DNA from: Bacillota bacterium
GTDB lineage: Bacteria > Bacillota_A > Clostridia > Christensenellales > Aristaeellaceae
Assembly: GCA_023421735.1 (NCBI GenBank)
Contig: JAEZSP010000089.1
Coordinates: 1-54,338 of the forward strand
DNA: 54,338 nucleotides
Reading direction: 5' to 3'
Shown: in pieces, positions 40,896-48,922 of the stretch
Layout of the letters: the number at the start of each line of letters is the position of its first letter
Position numbering within the stretch: the first letter of the stretch is position 1
The notes under the pieces: generated by a model
Told to the model about the DNA's origin: nothing
What the model saw: the letters and a program-made list of their open reading frames with translations, nothing else
Databases searched by the model: none
Made by a program: the position numbers and the translations under genes

Positions 40896-42899
40896 ATGAA
40901 GAGACTAGCACTTTTGACTGTGATCGCCCTTCTTCTAACCTGCTCTCTCGGCGCAACGGCGGAAGGAGGGTATGCGCAATCGCCCATGCTCGACGACCTC
41001 GTGGCCTCCGGCGCGCTGCCGCCCGTGGAAGAGCGGCTTCCGGAAGTCCCGGCATCTCCCACCGACATTCATCCGGACTTTCTCGATCTCCAGGTTGGCA
41101 ATTACGGCGGCACCATCCGCATGATTTCGCCCACGGTGAACTGGGCAGACGACGTGTTCATCGGCATGACCGAGAACCTGTTGACCGCGGAGTCGGTCAA
41201 CACCGGCGTGTACGCGCCCAACGTAGTCGAATCCTACGAATACAACGAGGATCTGACGCAGTTCACGTTCAAGCTACGCAAGGGCCTCAAGTGGTCGGAC
41301 GGGGTCGAGGTCACCATGGAGGACGTCGCGTTCTGCATCAATGACTTCATCTTCAACGAAGAACTGACGCCCGTGATTCCCGCCTACATGCGCGATGCGG
41401 GCTCCGCCAGCGGCGCGCCGTTCACATTTACGCAGATCGATGATCAGACATTTACGATCTCCTTCCAAAAATCCTACGGCGGTTATCTCGCGCAAATTTC
41501 CATCTCCGGCTGGAAGGGCTACACGGACTGGATCAAACCCGCCCACTATCTCAAGCAATTCCACAAGGACTATGCGGTGGAATGCCACGGCTCCCTCGAG
41601 GCGTACTATGCGTTTCTCAAGCCCTTCGCGGCTGCCATCGGCTACGATGATCCCGCAGCGGACGGCGTGTGGGTCACTCTTTTTAATCAGGTCGATTGCA
41701 CCAACTGGGAGTGTTCCGACGCAACCGACATGCTGACCATGGAAACATTCAAGGATTGCGGTCTCACCACCAATTTCCCGAATCTCTATCCCTGGGAAAT
41801 GACCAGTTGCGTGGATACCTACTATTACTACGAGCGCAACCCCTATTACTACAAGGTGGACGCGGAAGGCCAGCAGCTGCCCTACGCGGACAAGATGCTC
41901 TATTACGTGGTCGAATCGACCGAGCTTGTGCAGCTCGAAATCATCTCCGGCAACGTCGATTTCGCGCGCGCAAAGACGTCGATCGACAATCTGACCCTCT
42001 ACCGCGAGAACGCCGATAAGGGCCACATCGAAACCTATGTCGGCTATCAGCACAATCATCCAACCGACATCGCCTTCAATATGAACTATGGCCTGAATAT
42101 CGATGGTTCCCTGAAAGACGATGACGCCAGTCAGGCGTGGCAGGAGGTCGTCAACCTCCCCGAATTCCGCAAGGCAATCGCCATCTCCATCGACGCGCAG
42201 GAAATCGTCGATACGGTCTACCTGGGTTTGGCGGATACGCTCGACGCATCCGGCTGTACGCATGACATCGAGGGCGCGATGGCGCTGCTCGACGGCGTGG
42301 GCATCGTGGATCAGGACGGCGACGGGTTCCGCGATGCGCCCTCCGGAAAACAGCTGCAATGGCAAATCTGGACGCGCACCGACGTCTCCTCCGATTACGT
42401 GCCCGTTTGTGAACTGCTGGTTGAATTCTGGCGCGAGCTCGGGCTGAACGTGACAGTATACCCCACGGAAGGGACGTTCCTTTCCACGTCCAACAGCGCC
42501 AACGAAATCCCGATGGTTCTGACCCTTGCCCACTCCCCGATCATGTACTTCTTCCATGATTGGGCGGTCGGTTACTGGGGACCTCTGTGGTCGCAGTGGC
42601 TCAACGCTGGCGGGCTCTCCGGTGCGATTCCGGCGGACTCCACGGACTACCTCACGCCGCCCGAATACGTGCAGGAATTCTTCCGGATGGATAGCGAACT
42701 CGACGCCATGACACCCGAACAGGCGGTCAGCGAGGGCCTTCCGGCGCTCATGCAGTACATGCAGGACAACCGATTCCTCGTCATGCCCGCAACGAATATC
42801 GAAAAGTGCGTCGTCGTGAACCGCGACATCGGAAATGTGCCGACCGGCGGGCTGTGCATCAGCTTCGGTTTCGCGCTCGAGACCATGTACTTTCAATAA
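40896..42899 (+). CDS. Extracellular solute-binding protein, family 5
   Basis: This 667-residue secreted ABC-transporter binding protein of the oligopeptide/nickel (SBP_bac_5) family has a signal peptide MKRLALLTVIALLLTCSLGA ending TAEGG; no perfect lipobox is seen. Family segments are YGGTIRMISPTVNWADDVF, TFKLRKGLKWSDGVEVTMED, NPYYYKVDAEGQQLPYADK and FRKAIAISIDAQEIVDTVY. It is longer than the usual 520-600 residues. No permease or ATPase genes are adjacent, so it must work with a transporter encoded elsewhere. The start follows GGGAGGAAA. It is followed by a hairpin and a sulfatase gene. Confidence 0.88.
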   Translation: MKRLALLTVIALLLTCSLGATAEGGYAQSPMLDDLVASGALPPVEERLPEVPASPTDIHPDFLDLQVGNYGGTIRMISPTVNWADDVFIGMTENLLTAESVNTGVYAPNVVESYEYNEDLTQFTFKLRKGLKWSDGVEVTMEDVAFCINDFIFNEELTPVIPAYMRDAGSASGAPFTFTQIDDQTFTISFQKSYGGYLAQISISGWKGYTDWIKPAHYLKQFHKDYAVECHGSLEAYYAFLKPFAAAIGYDDPAADGVWVTLFNQVDCTNWECSDATDMLTMETFKDCGLTTNFPNLYPWEMTSCVDTYYYYERNPYYYKVDAEGQQLPYADKMLYYVVESTELVQLEIISGNVDFARAKTSIDNLTLYRENADKGHIETYVGYQHNHPTDIAFNMNYGLNIDGSLKDDDASQAWQEVVNLPEFRKAIAISIDAQEIVDTVYLGLADTLDASGCTHDIEGAMALLDGVGIVDQDGDGFRDAPSGKQLQWQIWTRTDVSSDYVPVCELLVEFWRELGLNVTVYPTEGTFLSTSNSANEIPMVLTLAHSPIMYFFHDWAVGYWGPLWSQWLNAGGLSGAIPADSTDYLTPPEYVQEFFRMDSELDAMTPEQAVSEGLPALMQYMQDNRFLVMPATNIEKCVVVNRDIGNVPTGGLCISFGFALETMYFQ

Positions 42900-42916
42900 T
42901 ACCTGAAAAGACGACC

Positions 42917-42947
42917 GGGGCGCCCTTTCCACACGAAGCGGCGCCCC
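42917..42947 (+). repeat. Intercistronic hairpin
   Basis: GGGGCGCC (42917-42924) and GGCGCCCC (42940-42947) form a perfect 8-bp stem, without a T-run, between the binding-protein gene and the sulfatase gene. It may lower downstream expression or protect the upstream mRNA. Confidence 0.5.
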
Positions 42948-42964
42948 TCCTTGGGAGGATGACA

Positions 42965-44443
42965 ATGACACAGCCAAACGTACTCTATCTGATGTGCGAC
43001 CAATTCCGGTTCGACTGCATCGCGGCGCTGGGCAATCAAAAAATCGCAACCCCGAACCTCGATCGGCTTGTCCGACGCGGCATGACGTTCACGCGCGCGT
43101 ATTCCACCTGCCCCGTTTGCGTCCCGGCGCGTTATACCGTGCGCACGGGCTGCGAACCGTTCACCACCACCTGCTATTCCAATGATTTTGGCAGAAAGCC
43201 GGAAGATGCCAACATGACGGCCCGCACGGGGCAATACATTGCAAGCGCCATGCGCCAACAGGGCTATTATACCTTCGGCATTGGAAAGTTCCACACCACG
43301 CCCCAGACATTTGAGGACTGCGGCTACGACGTCCAGATGAACACGGAGGAAACATGGGGCACCGAGGAAAATCGCATGCGCGACGCCTATGCCGGCTTCA
43401 TGCGCCGCGAACATCCCGAATACAATCACATTCAGCAACTCCACGGCGAGCGCACGAACATGTATTACATGCCCCAACTTTCCCCCTTCCCTCCCGAATT
43501 GACGGTTGAGGGCTTTGCGGCTGCGCGCGCGATTGAGCAGATTGAAACCGTAAAAAATCAGCCCTACTTCGGCTTCGTTTCGTTCGTGGGACCGCACCCG
43601 CCGTGCGCGCCGCCGGTTCCCTACAACCTTCTTTATAATCCGGACGAAATGGACAGCCCCGTGCTGGGCAATCCGGAGACCGACCTCATGGACGAACAGG
43701 TCGTGTGGATGAATCACGTCATCTGGGGCGACGAGATCAACGATTTCGGCGCGCGAAGCCTGAAATCGCGCTATTACGCCGAGATTACGTACATCGACGA
43801 CTGCATCGGCAAGATCCTCGACGCCGTCGAGGCGCGCGACGACGCGGACGACACGCTCATCTGTTTCTTCTCAGACCACGGCGACCACCTGGGCGACCAT
43901 CACGCATGGCAGAAGGAGAGCTACTTCGAGCAGAGCTGCCACGTTCCCTTCCTCGTGAGCTGGCCGAAACGGTTCGCCGCCGGGACGCAGTCGGACGCGC
44001 TCGTGGCACTCACCGACCTGTTCGGCATTGCGACATGGGCAGCGGGCGCGCCGGAATACCGCGACGGACATCCCGTGCTCGATCAGAACGCCGCGCCGCG
44101 CGACTACCTGTTCGCCTGCTACGGAAATCCGGGCACGCCCCTTTTCAAGGCCATGATCCGAAAGGGAGATCTGAAGTACATTTATCTGTCTAACGGCGAA
44201 CGGGAACAGCTTTTCAATTTGAAGGATGACCCGAACGAGCTTGTGAACCTCGACGAGCCGGCGACAAAGGCGGAGATGAAGGCAATCCTCGCGGCGCACT
44301 GCGCGCGCGACGGCCTGCGCAAAGCCCTGACCGAGGCGGGCGATTTGCGCGCGTTTCCCTATCAGCTGCGCCCGCTTTTCCGCATTCACCAATTCGACGT
44401 CTCGGCCGGCATCCACGACTTTACCTTCAAGGGGACTGAATGA
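42965..44443 (+). CDS. Sulfatase, Cys-type
   Basis: This 492-residue enzyme of the alkaline phosphatase/sulfatase superfamily hydrolyses sulfate esters. The N-terminal metal site is NVLYLMCDQFRFDC. The active-site motif is CPVCVPARYTVRTG, where Cys52 of C-x-P-x-R would be changed to formylglycine by an anaerobic sulfatase-maturing enzyme, which is not in this window. The second metal site is FFSDHGDHLGDHHAWQKES. It has no signal peptide, so it acts inside the cell unless exported otherwise. The second ATG (42965) is six bases after GGGAGG. The next gene overlaps its stop. Confidence 0.88.
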   Translation: MTQPNVLYLMCDQFRFDCIAALGNQKIATPNLDRLVRRGMTFTRAYSTCPVCVPARYTVRTGCEPFTTTCYSNDFGRKPEDANMTARTGQYIASAMRQQGYYTFGIGKFHTTPQTFEDCGYDVQMNTEETWGTEENRMRDAYAGFMRREHPEYNHIQQLHGERTNMYYMPQLSPFPPELTVEGFAAARAIEQIETVKNQPYFGFVSFVGPHPPCAPPVPYNLLYNPDEMDSPVLGNPETDLMDEQVVWMNHVIWGDEINDFGARSLKSRYYAEITYIDDCIGKILDAVEARDDADDTLICFFSDHGDHLGDHHAWQKESYFEQSCHVPFLVSWPKRFAAGTQSDALVALTDLFGIATWAAGAPEYRDGHPVLDQNAAPRDYLFACYGNPGTPLFKAMIRKGDLKYIYLSNGEREQLFNLKDDPNELVNLDEPATKAEMKAILAAHCARDGLRKALTEAGDLRAFPYQLRPLFRIHQFDVSAGIHDFTFKGTE

Positions 44444-45345
44444 CGGACGTATTGGAACGCGCGCGGGCATTCATCTATCGCAACGCACGCCCCCTGGACT
44501 TCGCACGCTGGCGGTTCCTGTTCGAGGGCGGTGCCGCAGGCGATGTGACCGCCGCACTCGCGGCATATCAGAACGCGGACGGCGGCTTTGGGCACGCACT
44601 CGAGCCGGACGCGTGGAATCCCCATTCTACCCCCATACAGACGTGGGTAGCGACCGAAATCCTGCGCGAGATCGGCCTCTATGACGCCGCGCATCCCATC
44701 GTCGCGGGCATCCTGCGCTATCTCACGAGCGGCGCGGATTTCAACGGCCGCACATGGGAAAACACCACGCGCTCCAACAACGATTCCCCGCACGCGCCGT
44801 GGTGGGAGGCAAGTTCCGTCTCCACCAGCCATACGGACTACAACCCATCGGCCTGCCTGGCGGGATTTATGCTCGCATGTGCTCCGCCCGAAAGCCCGGC
44901 CCATGCGCTCGGTGCGCGGGTTGCGAATGAGGCAATCGCGGCCTGTCTGGCGGGCGATCTTCTGGGCGATATGCACACCCTCCTCTGCTACATCCGGCTG
45001 ATGGAATACGGCGCGCGCGCAGGGCGGGACATGTACGCGCTGCGGGAAAAGCTCATTTGGCAAGCGTCCAAATCCATCACACGCGAGACGCAAAAGTGGG
45101 AAACAGGCTATGTGTGCAAACCGTCGCAATGGATCGACGGAAAAATGAGCCCGTTTTACCCAGGGAATGAGGCGATCGCCGCCTACGAATGCGCGTTTAT
45201 TCGCAAAAGCCAAGAGCCGGACGGCGCGTGGCGCGTCAACTGGAACTGGGACGGGTATCCAAACGAGTGGGCGATCAGCAAAAACTGGTGGAAAGCGGAC
45301 ATTGCGATCCGAAACATGAAATACCTGCGGGCCATGGAAGCATGA
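44440..45345 (+). CDS. Alpha/alpha-barrel-like protein (prenyltransferase-like repeats)
   Basis: This 301-residue cytosolic protein is rich in Ala, Trp and aromatic motifs. AALAAYQNADGGFGHALEPD and FIRKSQEPDGAWRVNWNWDG resemble the QxxDGGFG repeats of squalene cyclase and prenyltransferase alpha/alpha barrels. The catalytic Asp boxes of terpene cyclases are not visible. It may be a hydrolase-like or carbohydrate-active alpha/alpha barrel working with the sulfatase, to which it is coupled by an ATGA overlap. The substrate is unknown. Confidence 0.65.
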   Translation: MTDVLERARAFIYRNARPLDFARWRFLFEGGAAGDVTAALAAYQNADGGFGHALEPDAWNPHSTPIQTWVATEILREIGLYDAAHPIVAGILRYLTSGADFNGRTWENTTRSNNDSPHAPWWEASSVSTSHTDYNPSACLAGFMLACAPPESPAHALGARVANEAIAACLAGDLLGDMHTLLCYIRLMEYGARAGRDMYALREKLIWQASKSITRETQKWETGYVCKPSQWIDGKMSPFYPGNEAIAAYECAFIRKSQEPDGAWRVNWNWDGYPNEWAISKNWWKADIAIRNMKYLRAMEA

Positions 45346-45351
45346 ACAAGG

Positions 45352-45381
45352 CGCCGTCCGATGTATGCGGGCGGCGTTTTC
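45352..45381 (+). terminator. Intrinsic terminator after the sulfatase operon
   Basis: CGCCGTCC (45352-45359) pairs with GGGCGGCG (45369-45376) through 8 bp with one G-T pair, followed by TTTTC. Confidence 0.65.
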
Positions 45382-45550
45382 GCGCCTCACGATATATCCG
45401 GACGATGCGCCCATTCAACACTCAGTACATATTTCAACCCCCACCTTGCGGTGACGGAATTATTTATGTTTCAACGGAATATATTATTCCTTCTCAATTC
45501 ATATAATGAGTATTGAAAAGGGTTATAATAATCCGAAAAGGAGTGATCTC

Positions 45551-46003
45551 ATGATGAGTCTTCTCGTGATGGTAACATTCATTGCTCCAAGCCTCTCAAC
45601 TGGCCTTGATACACTTGCAAAACAATCGGAAATTGTCAATGTGACGCTGAATCATCTTCTGTCCGCGTTCGGCAAAGGTGTGACCATGATCCGTATTTAC
45701 GCGCTCTCGCCACTACAAGCGAGAGGATCTGTGTTTCGCATCGCCATCAAGTTCCTTTGTCCCGAGGACTCGGTGGTTCCGCACGGCGATACGCCTTATT
45801 GGTCAATCCGCCGACGCATCGGGCGCGGCCTTTCCCTTCCCGCCGTACCTAATAACCCCGCCGGATGCCTGGAAATCTGCCGCCATCACCACGCCTCACT
45901 CTTTGATCTGGCGCGCATGGCAAACCCCGGATCCATTTGGGCCTGCGGTCTCCCGTTTGTGAAAGGTATCGCAAGTTATGAACACCTCCACCGACCATTG
46001 TAA
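45551..46003 (+). CDS. Doubtful small ORF before the cas operon
   Basis: This open frame of 150 codons begins at an ATG with a perfect AAGGAG seven bases upstream and TATAAT at about 45526. The first 45 residues (MMSLLVMVTFIAPSLSTGLD and following) are hydrophobic and plausible as a leader. The rest (CPEDSVVPHGDTPYWS, GLSLPAVPNNPAGCLE) has no family resemblance and looks like non-coding sequence. It may be a short real gene joined to decayed sequence. The rest of the 45382-46020 interval holds nothing else I can identify. Confidence 0.25.
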   Translation: MMSLLVMVTFIAPSLSTGLDTLAKQSEIVNVTLNHLLSAFGKGVTMIRIYALSPLQARGSVFRIAIKFLCPEDSVVPHGDTPYWSIRRRIGRGLSLPAVPNNPAGCLEICRHHHASLFDLARMANPGSIWACGLPFVKGIASYEHLHRPL

Positions 46004-46027
46004 ATTCGACATAAAGCGACACAAATA

Positions 46028-46056
46028 TTGACTTTTCCGCATGCTTCTTATATAAT
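46028..46056 (+). promoter_or_regulatory. Promoter of the cas operon
   Basis: The -35 is TTGACT (46028-46033) and the -10 is a perfect TATAAT (46051-46056), with a 17-bp spacer, about 30 bp before the cas3 start. All seven cas genes follow on the same strand with small gaps or overlaps. Confidence 0.8.
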
Positions 46057-46086
46057 GCCAATAGAATTGTAAAATTGAGGTGTATT

Positions 46087-48222
46087 ATGGCCGAATATTA
46101 CGCACATAGGCGCGACGACGGCGCTCACCAGACCGTGCTCGAACACCTCGAATGTACAGCAAAGTATGCGCGCAGATTCGGTGTAAGCATGGGCATGGAG
46201 GATGAGACGGTCTATGCGGCCATGCTCCACGACATCGGAAAATTCAGCAAAGCATTCCAACTGCGGCTCGAGGGGGACAAGCGGCGCGTCGACCACGCCA
46301 CGGCGGGCGCGCGGGAGGCCTATCGCGCCGGGCATCCGCAAAGCGCGTTTGCCATCGCGGGACACCACGCGGGACTCGCAGACTACGGCGATCCCAGCGA
46401 TTCCAAGGAGGGATCCACGCTGTCCGCGCGGCTCAAGTGCGAACTGGAAGACTACGCGGCGTTTCGAACCCAGCTCACGCCCAACCCGCCGCCGCCGCTG
46501 CGCGCGCCCGGTTGGCCTGCCTTTTTTCTGCAAACGCATATGCTGTTTTCCGCGCTGGTAGATGCCGATTGGCTCGATACGGAACGTTTCATGTCGTGCG
46601 GGTCGGTGGAACGCGGCATGGGCACGTCCATCGAAAGCCTCTTTTCGCGCTTCACGGCGTGGATCGGCAGCAAAGGCTGGACGCCGCCCGCAGAACAACC
46701 AAACATGACGCTCGATCAAATGCGAAGCGGCATCTTATTTCAATGCATGAACCGCGCGGCGCTCGACCCGGGCCTTTTTACCCTCACGGTGCCGACCGGG
46801 GGCGGCAAGACGACCGCGTCGCTCGCCTTTGCGCTTGCCCACGCGCTGCGATACGGACTCGAACGGATCATCTATGTCATTCCCTACACCAGCATCATCG
46901 ACCAGACGGCAAAAAAATTCCGCAAAATCCTCGGCGATGAAAACGTGCTCGAGCATCATTCGCAGGTTGCCTTCGATCCGGATGACGACCAACTTACCCC
47001 CGCGCAGAAAAGACTCCAGCTCGCAACCGAAAACTGGGACGCGCCGGTCATCGTCACCACATCCGTACAATTCTTCGAGTCGCTGTTCGCGCACAAGAAG
47101 GCACGCAGCCGCAAGGTCCATCACATCGCAAACAGCGTCGTGATCTTCGATGAGGCGCAAATGCTTCCCATCCCCTACCTGCTCCCCTGCGTCGCCGCCA
47201 TCGCGCTTCTCGCGCGCGATTTTCATGTCTCGGCGGTTCTCTGCACGGCGACGCAGCCCAACCTCAACGATTATCTGCGGCAATATACAAAACAGCCCGT
47301 GCGCGAGCTCGCGCCGGAAATGAAAAAAAAGGGCGCCGCATTCCGGCGCACCACCATCCCGCCGGCAAGACCTTTGGACGACGAGGCGCTCGTGCGCGAA
47401 CTCAACGCGCACAGCCAGGTATTGTGCATCGTCAATGCGCGGCGGCACGCACAAGCGCTGTTCGAATCGCTCAATCCGGACGGAGCTTTCATGCTATCGA
47501 CCCTCCTGTATCCCGCCGACCGGGCGCGCAAGCTCGCAGAAATCCGCGCGCGGCTTCTGGACGGGCGTCCCTGCCGCGTCGTGTCAACCTCGCTCATCGA
47601 GGCGGGCGTGGATGTGGACTTCCCCGCCGTATACCGGGCGCTCGCAGGGCTCGATTCCATATTGCAGGCCGCCGGCCGCTGCAACCGGGAGGGAAGACGC
47701 GCCGCGGATGAGAGCATCGTCACCGTGTTTATCCCAGAACAGAAACAGCCCAGAACATTTGCTCCCAATATCGAAGCGACTACGAGCATCGTCCACGATT
47801 TTTTCGATCCCACATCCCCTGAAGCCATCGCCGCATACTTCGAATTTCTGTACCGCAACCGGGGAAAAGCCATTGATGAACAGGAAATCATGAAACTGAT
47901 CGACAAATGCGCCTTCCGCGAAATATCAAACAAATTCCGCCTCATCGAAGACAACACGCGCGCGGTCTATGTGCTCTTTCGTGATGAAACGGCACGCGCG
48001 CTCGAAACGCGCCTGCGCGCCGGGGAACGTTCGCGCGGCCTTTTTCGCGCGCTGGGTCAGTACGCCGTCAACGTATACGACCGCCACTTCCGCGCGCTCT
48101 ATGAATCCGGCGCCCTCACGCCGCTGGGCGAGGACATCTGGCTCGTGACCGCAGAAAATGCATACGGCGAAAAAACCGGCCTCACGCTCGAACCATCGGG
48201 CGGCGAGGGTTATTTTGCATAA
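46087..48222 (+). CDS. cas3: CRISPR-associated helicase/nuclease Cas3, type I-C
   Basis: This 711-residue effector nuclease degrades target DNA recruited by Cascade. The N-terminal HD domain has His20, AAMLHDIGKFSKAFQ (His48, Asp49) and IAGHHAGLADYG (His93, His94). The SF2 helicase follows: Walker A VPTGGGKTTAS (residues 235-245), the DEAD-box variant FDEAQML (Asp355-Gln358), VLCTATQPNL, STSLIEAGVDVDF and QAAGRCNREG. All nuclease and helicase motifs appear intact. The start has GAGGTG upstream; a short upstream in-frame start at 46075 is less likely. Confidence 0.95.
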   Translation: MAEYYAHRRDDGAHQTVLEHLECTAKYARRFGVSMGMEDETVYAAMLHDIGKFSKAFQLRLEGDKRRVDHATAGAREAYRAGHPQSAFAIAGHHAGLADYGDPSDSKEGSTLSARLKCELEDYAAFRTQLTPNPPPPLRAPGWPAFFLQTHMLFSALVDADWLDTERFMSCGSVERGMGTSIESLFSRFTAWIGSKGWTPPAEQPNMTLDQMRSGILFQCMNRAALDPGLFTLTVPTGGGKTTASLAFALAHALRYGLERIIYVIPYTSIIDQTAKKFRKILGDENVLEHHSQVAFDPDDDQLTPAQKRLQLATENWDAPVIVTTSVQFFESLFAHKKARSRKVHHIANSVVIFDEAQMLPIPYLLPCVAAIALLARDFHVSAVLCTATQPNLNDYLRQYTKQPVRELAPEMKKKGAAFRRTTIPPARPLDDEALVRELNAHSQVLCIVNARRHAQALFESLNPDGAFMLSTLLYPADRARKLAEIRARLLDGRPCRVVSTSLIEAGVDVDFPAVYRALAGLDSILQAAGRCNREGRRAADESIVTVFIPEQKQPRTFAPNIEATTSIVHDFFDPTSPEAIAAYFEFLYRNRGKAIDEQEIMKLIDKCAFREISNKFRLIEDNTRAVYVLFRDETARALETRLRAGERSRGLFRALGQYAVNVYDRHFRALYESGALTPLGEDIWLVTAENAYGEKTGLTLEPSGGEGYFA

Positions 48223-48253
48223 ACATACACCATAAACGAAAGGAGTTGAGACA

Positions 48254-48922
48254 ATGCCATATCTGGTGGAAACGTGGGGGGATTACGCGCTGTTCAGCAG
48301 GCCGGAGCTGTCGGTCGAGCGGCTCAGCTACGACGTCATCACCCCGAGCGCGGCGCGCGGACTTCTGGAAAGCATCTATTGGCATCCGGGATTACGGTGG
48401 TCGATCGAGAAGATTTACGTGCTCAATCCCATCCGCTTTGCGAGCGTGCGGCGCAACGAGGTAACTCAGAAGCTGAACGCCTCGAGCATGCTGACCGCCA
48501 TGAACGGGAAGGGCGCGGATAACTTCCTCGCCACGACGGACTGCATCGCGCAGCGGGCGTCGCTGGTTCTGCGCGAGGTACGCTACGTCATCAAGGCGCG
48601 GTTCGACTTGACGGAAAAGGCGATGCCGGGCGACAATCCCGGCAAATTCAGCGACATTTTCCGGCGGCGACTGGAGCGGGGGCAGAATTACAGCCAGCCC
48701 TACTTCGGCACGCGCGAGTTCCCGGCGCATGTGCAGCCATGGTCGGGCGACGAGGCGGACGCGGCGCAGCTGGCAGGCAAACAAAATCCCGGCATGCGCG
48801 AGATGGGACTCATGCTTTATGACCTGGACTACACGGATCCCGCGTCCATCTCGCCCATGTACTTTCGCGCGCGGCTCGATGACGGCGTCATGAACGTCGC
48901 GGGCGAGGAGGTGTACCGATGA
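48254..48922 (+). CDS. cas5c: Cas5c, Cascade subunit and crRNA-processing nuclease
   Basis: This 222-residue RAMP protein starts YLVETWGDYALFSRPELSVE, with YDVITPSAARGLLESIYWHP typical of type I-C Cas5 (formerly Cas5d). In this subtype Cas5 replaces Cas6 and cuts the pre-crRNA at the repeat hairpin, then caps the 5' handle. No cas6 is present in the operon, in agreement. AAAGGAG precedes the ATG. Its stop overlaps the cas8c start (48919-48922). Confidence 0.95.
   Translation: MPYLVETWGDYALFSRPELSVERLSYDVITPSAARGLLESIYWHPGLRWSIEKIYVLNPIRFASVRRNEVTQKLNASSMLTAMNGKGADNFLATTDCIAQRASLVLREVRYVIKARFDLTEKAMPGDNPGKFSDIFRRRLERGQNYSQPYFGTREFPAHVQPWSGDEADAAQLAGKQNPGMREMGLMLYDLDYTDPASISPMYFRARLDDGVMNVAGEEVYR

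Noticed and set aside
41274..43049. Minus-strand open frame of 591 codons opposite the solute-binding protein gene
   Set aside because: It is antisense to a protein with a signal peptide and clear family-5 motifs, and shows no domain of its own.
45849..46061. Minus-strand frame of 70 codons upstream of cas3
   Set aside because: It overlaps the cas promoter, has no ribosome binding site and no family resemblance.
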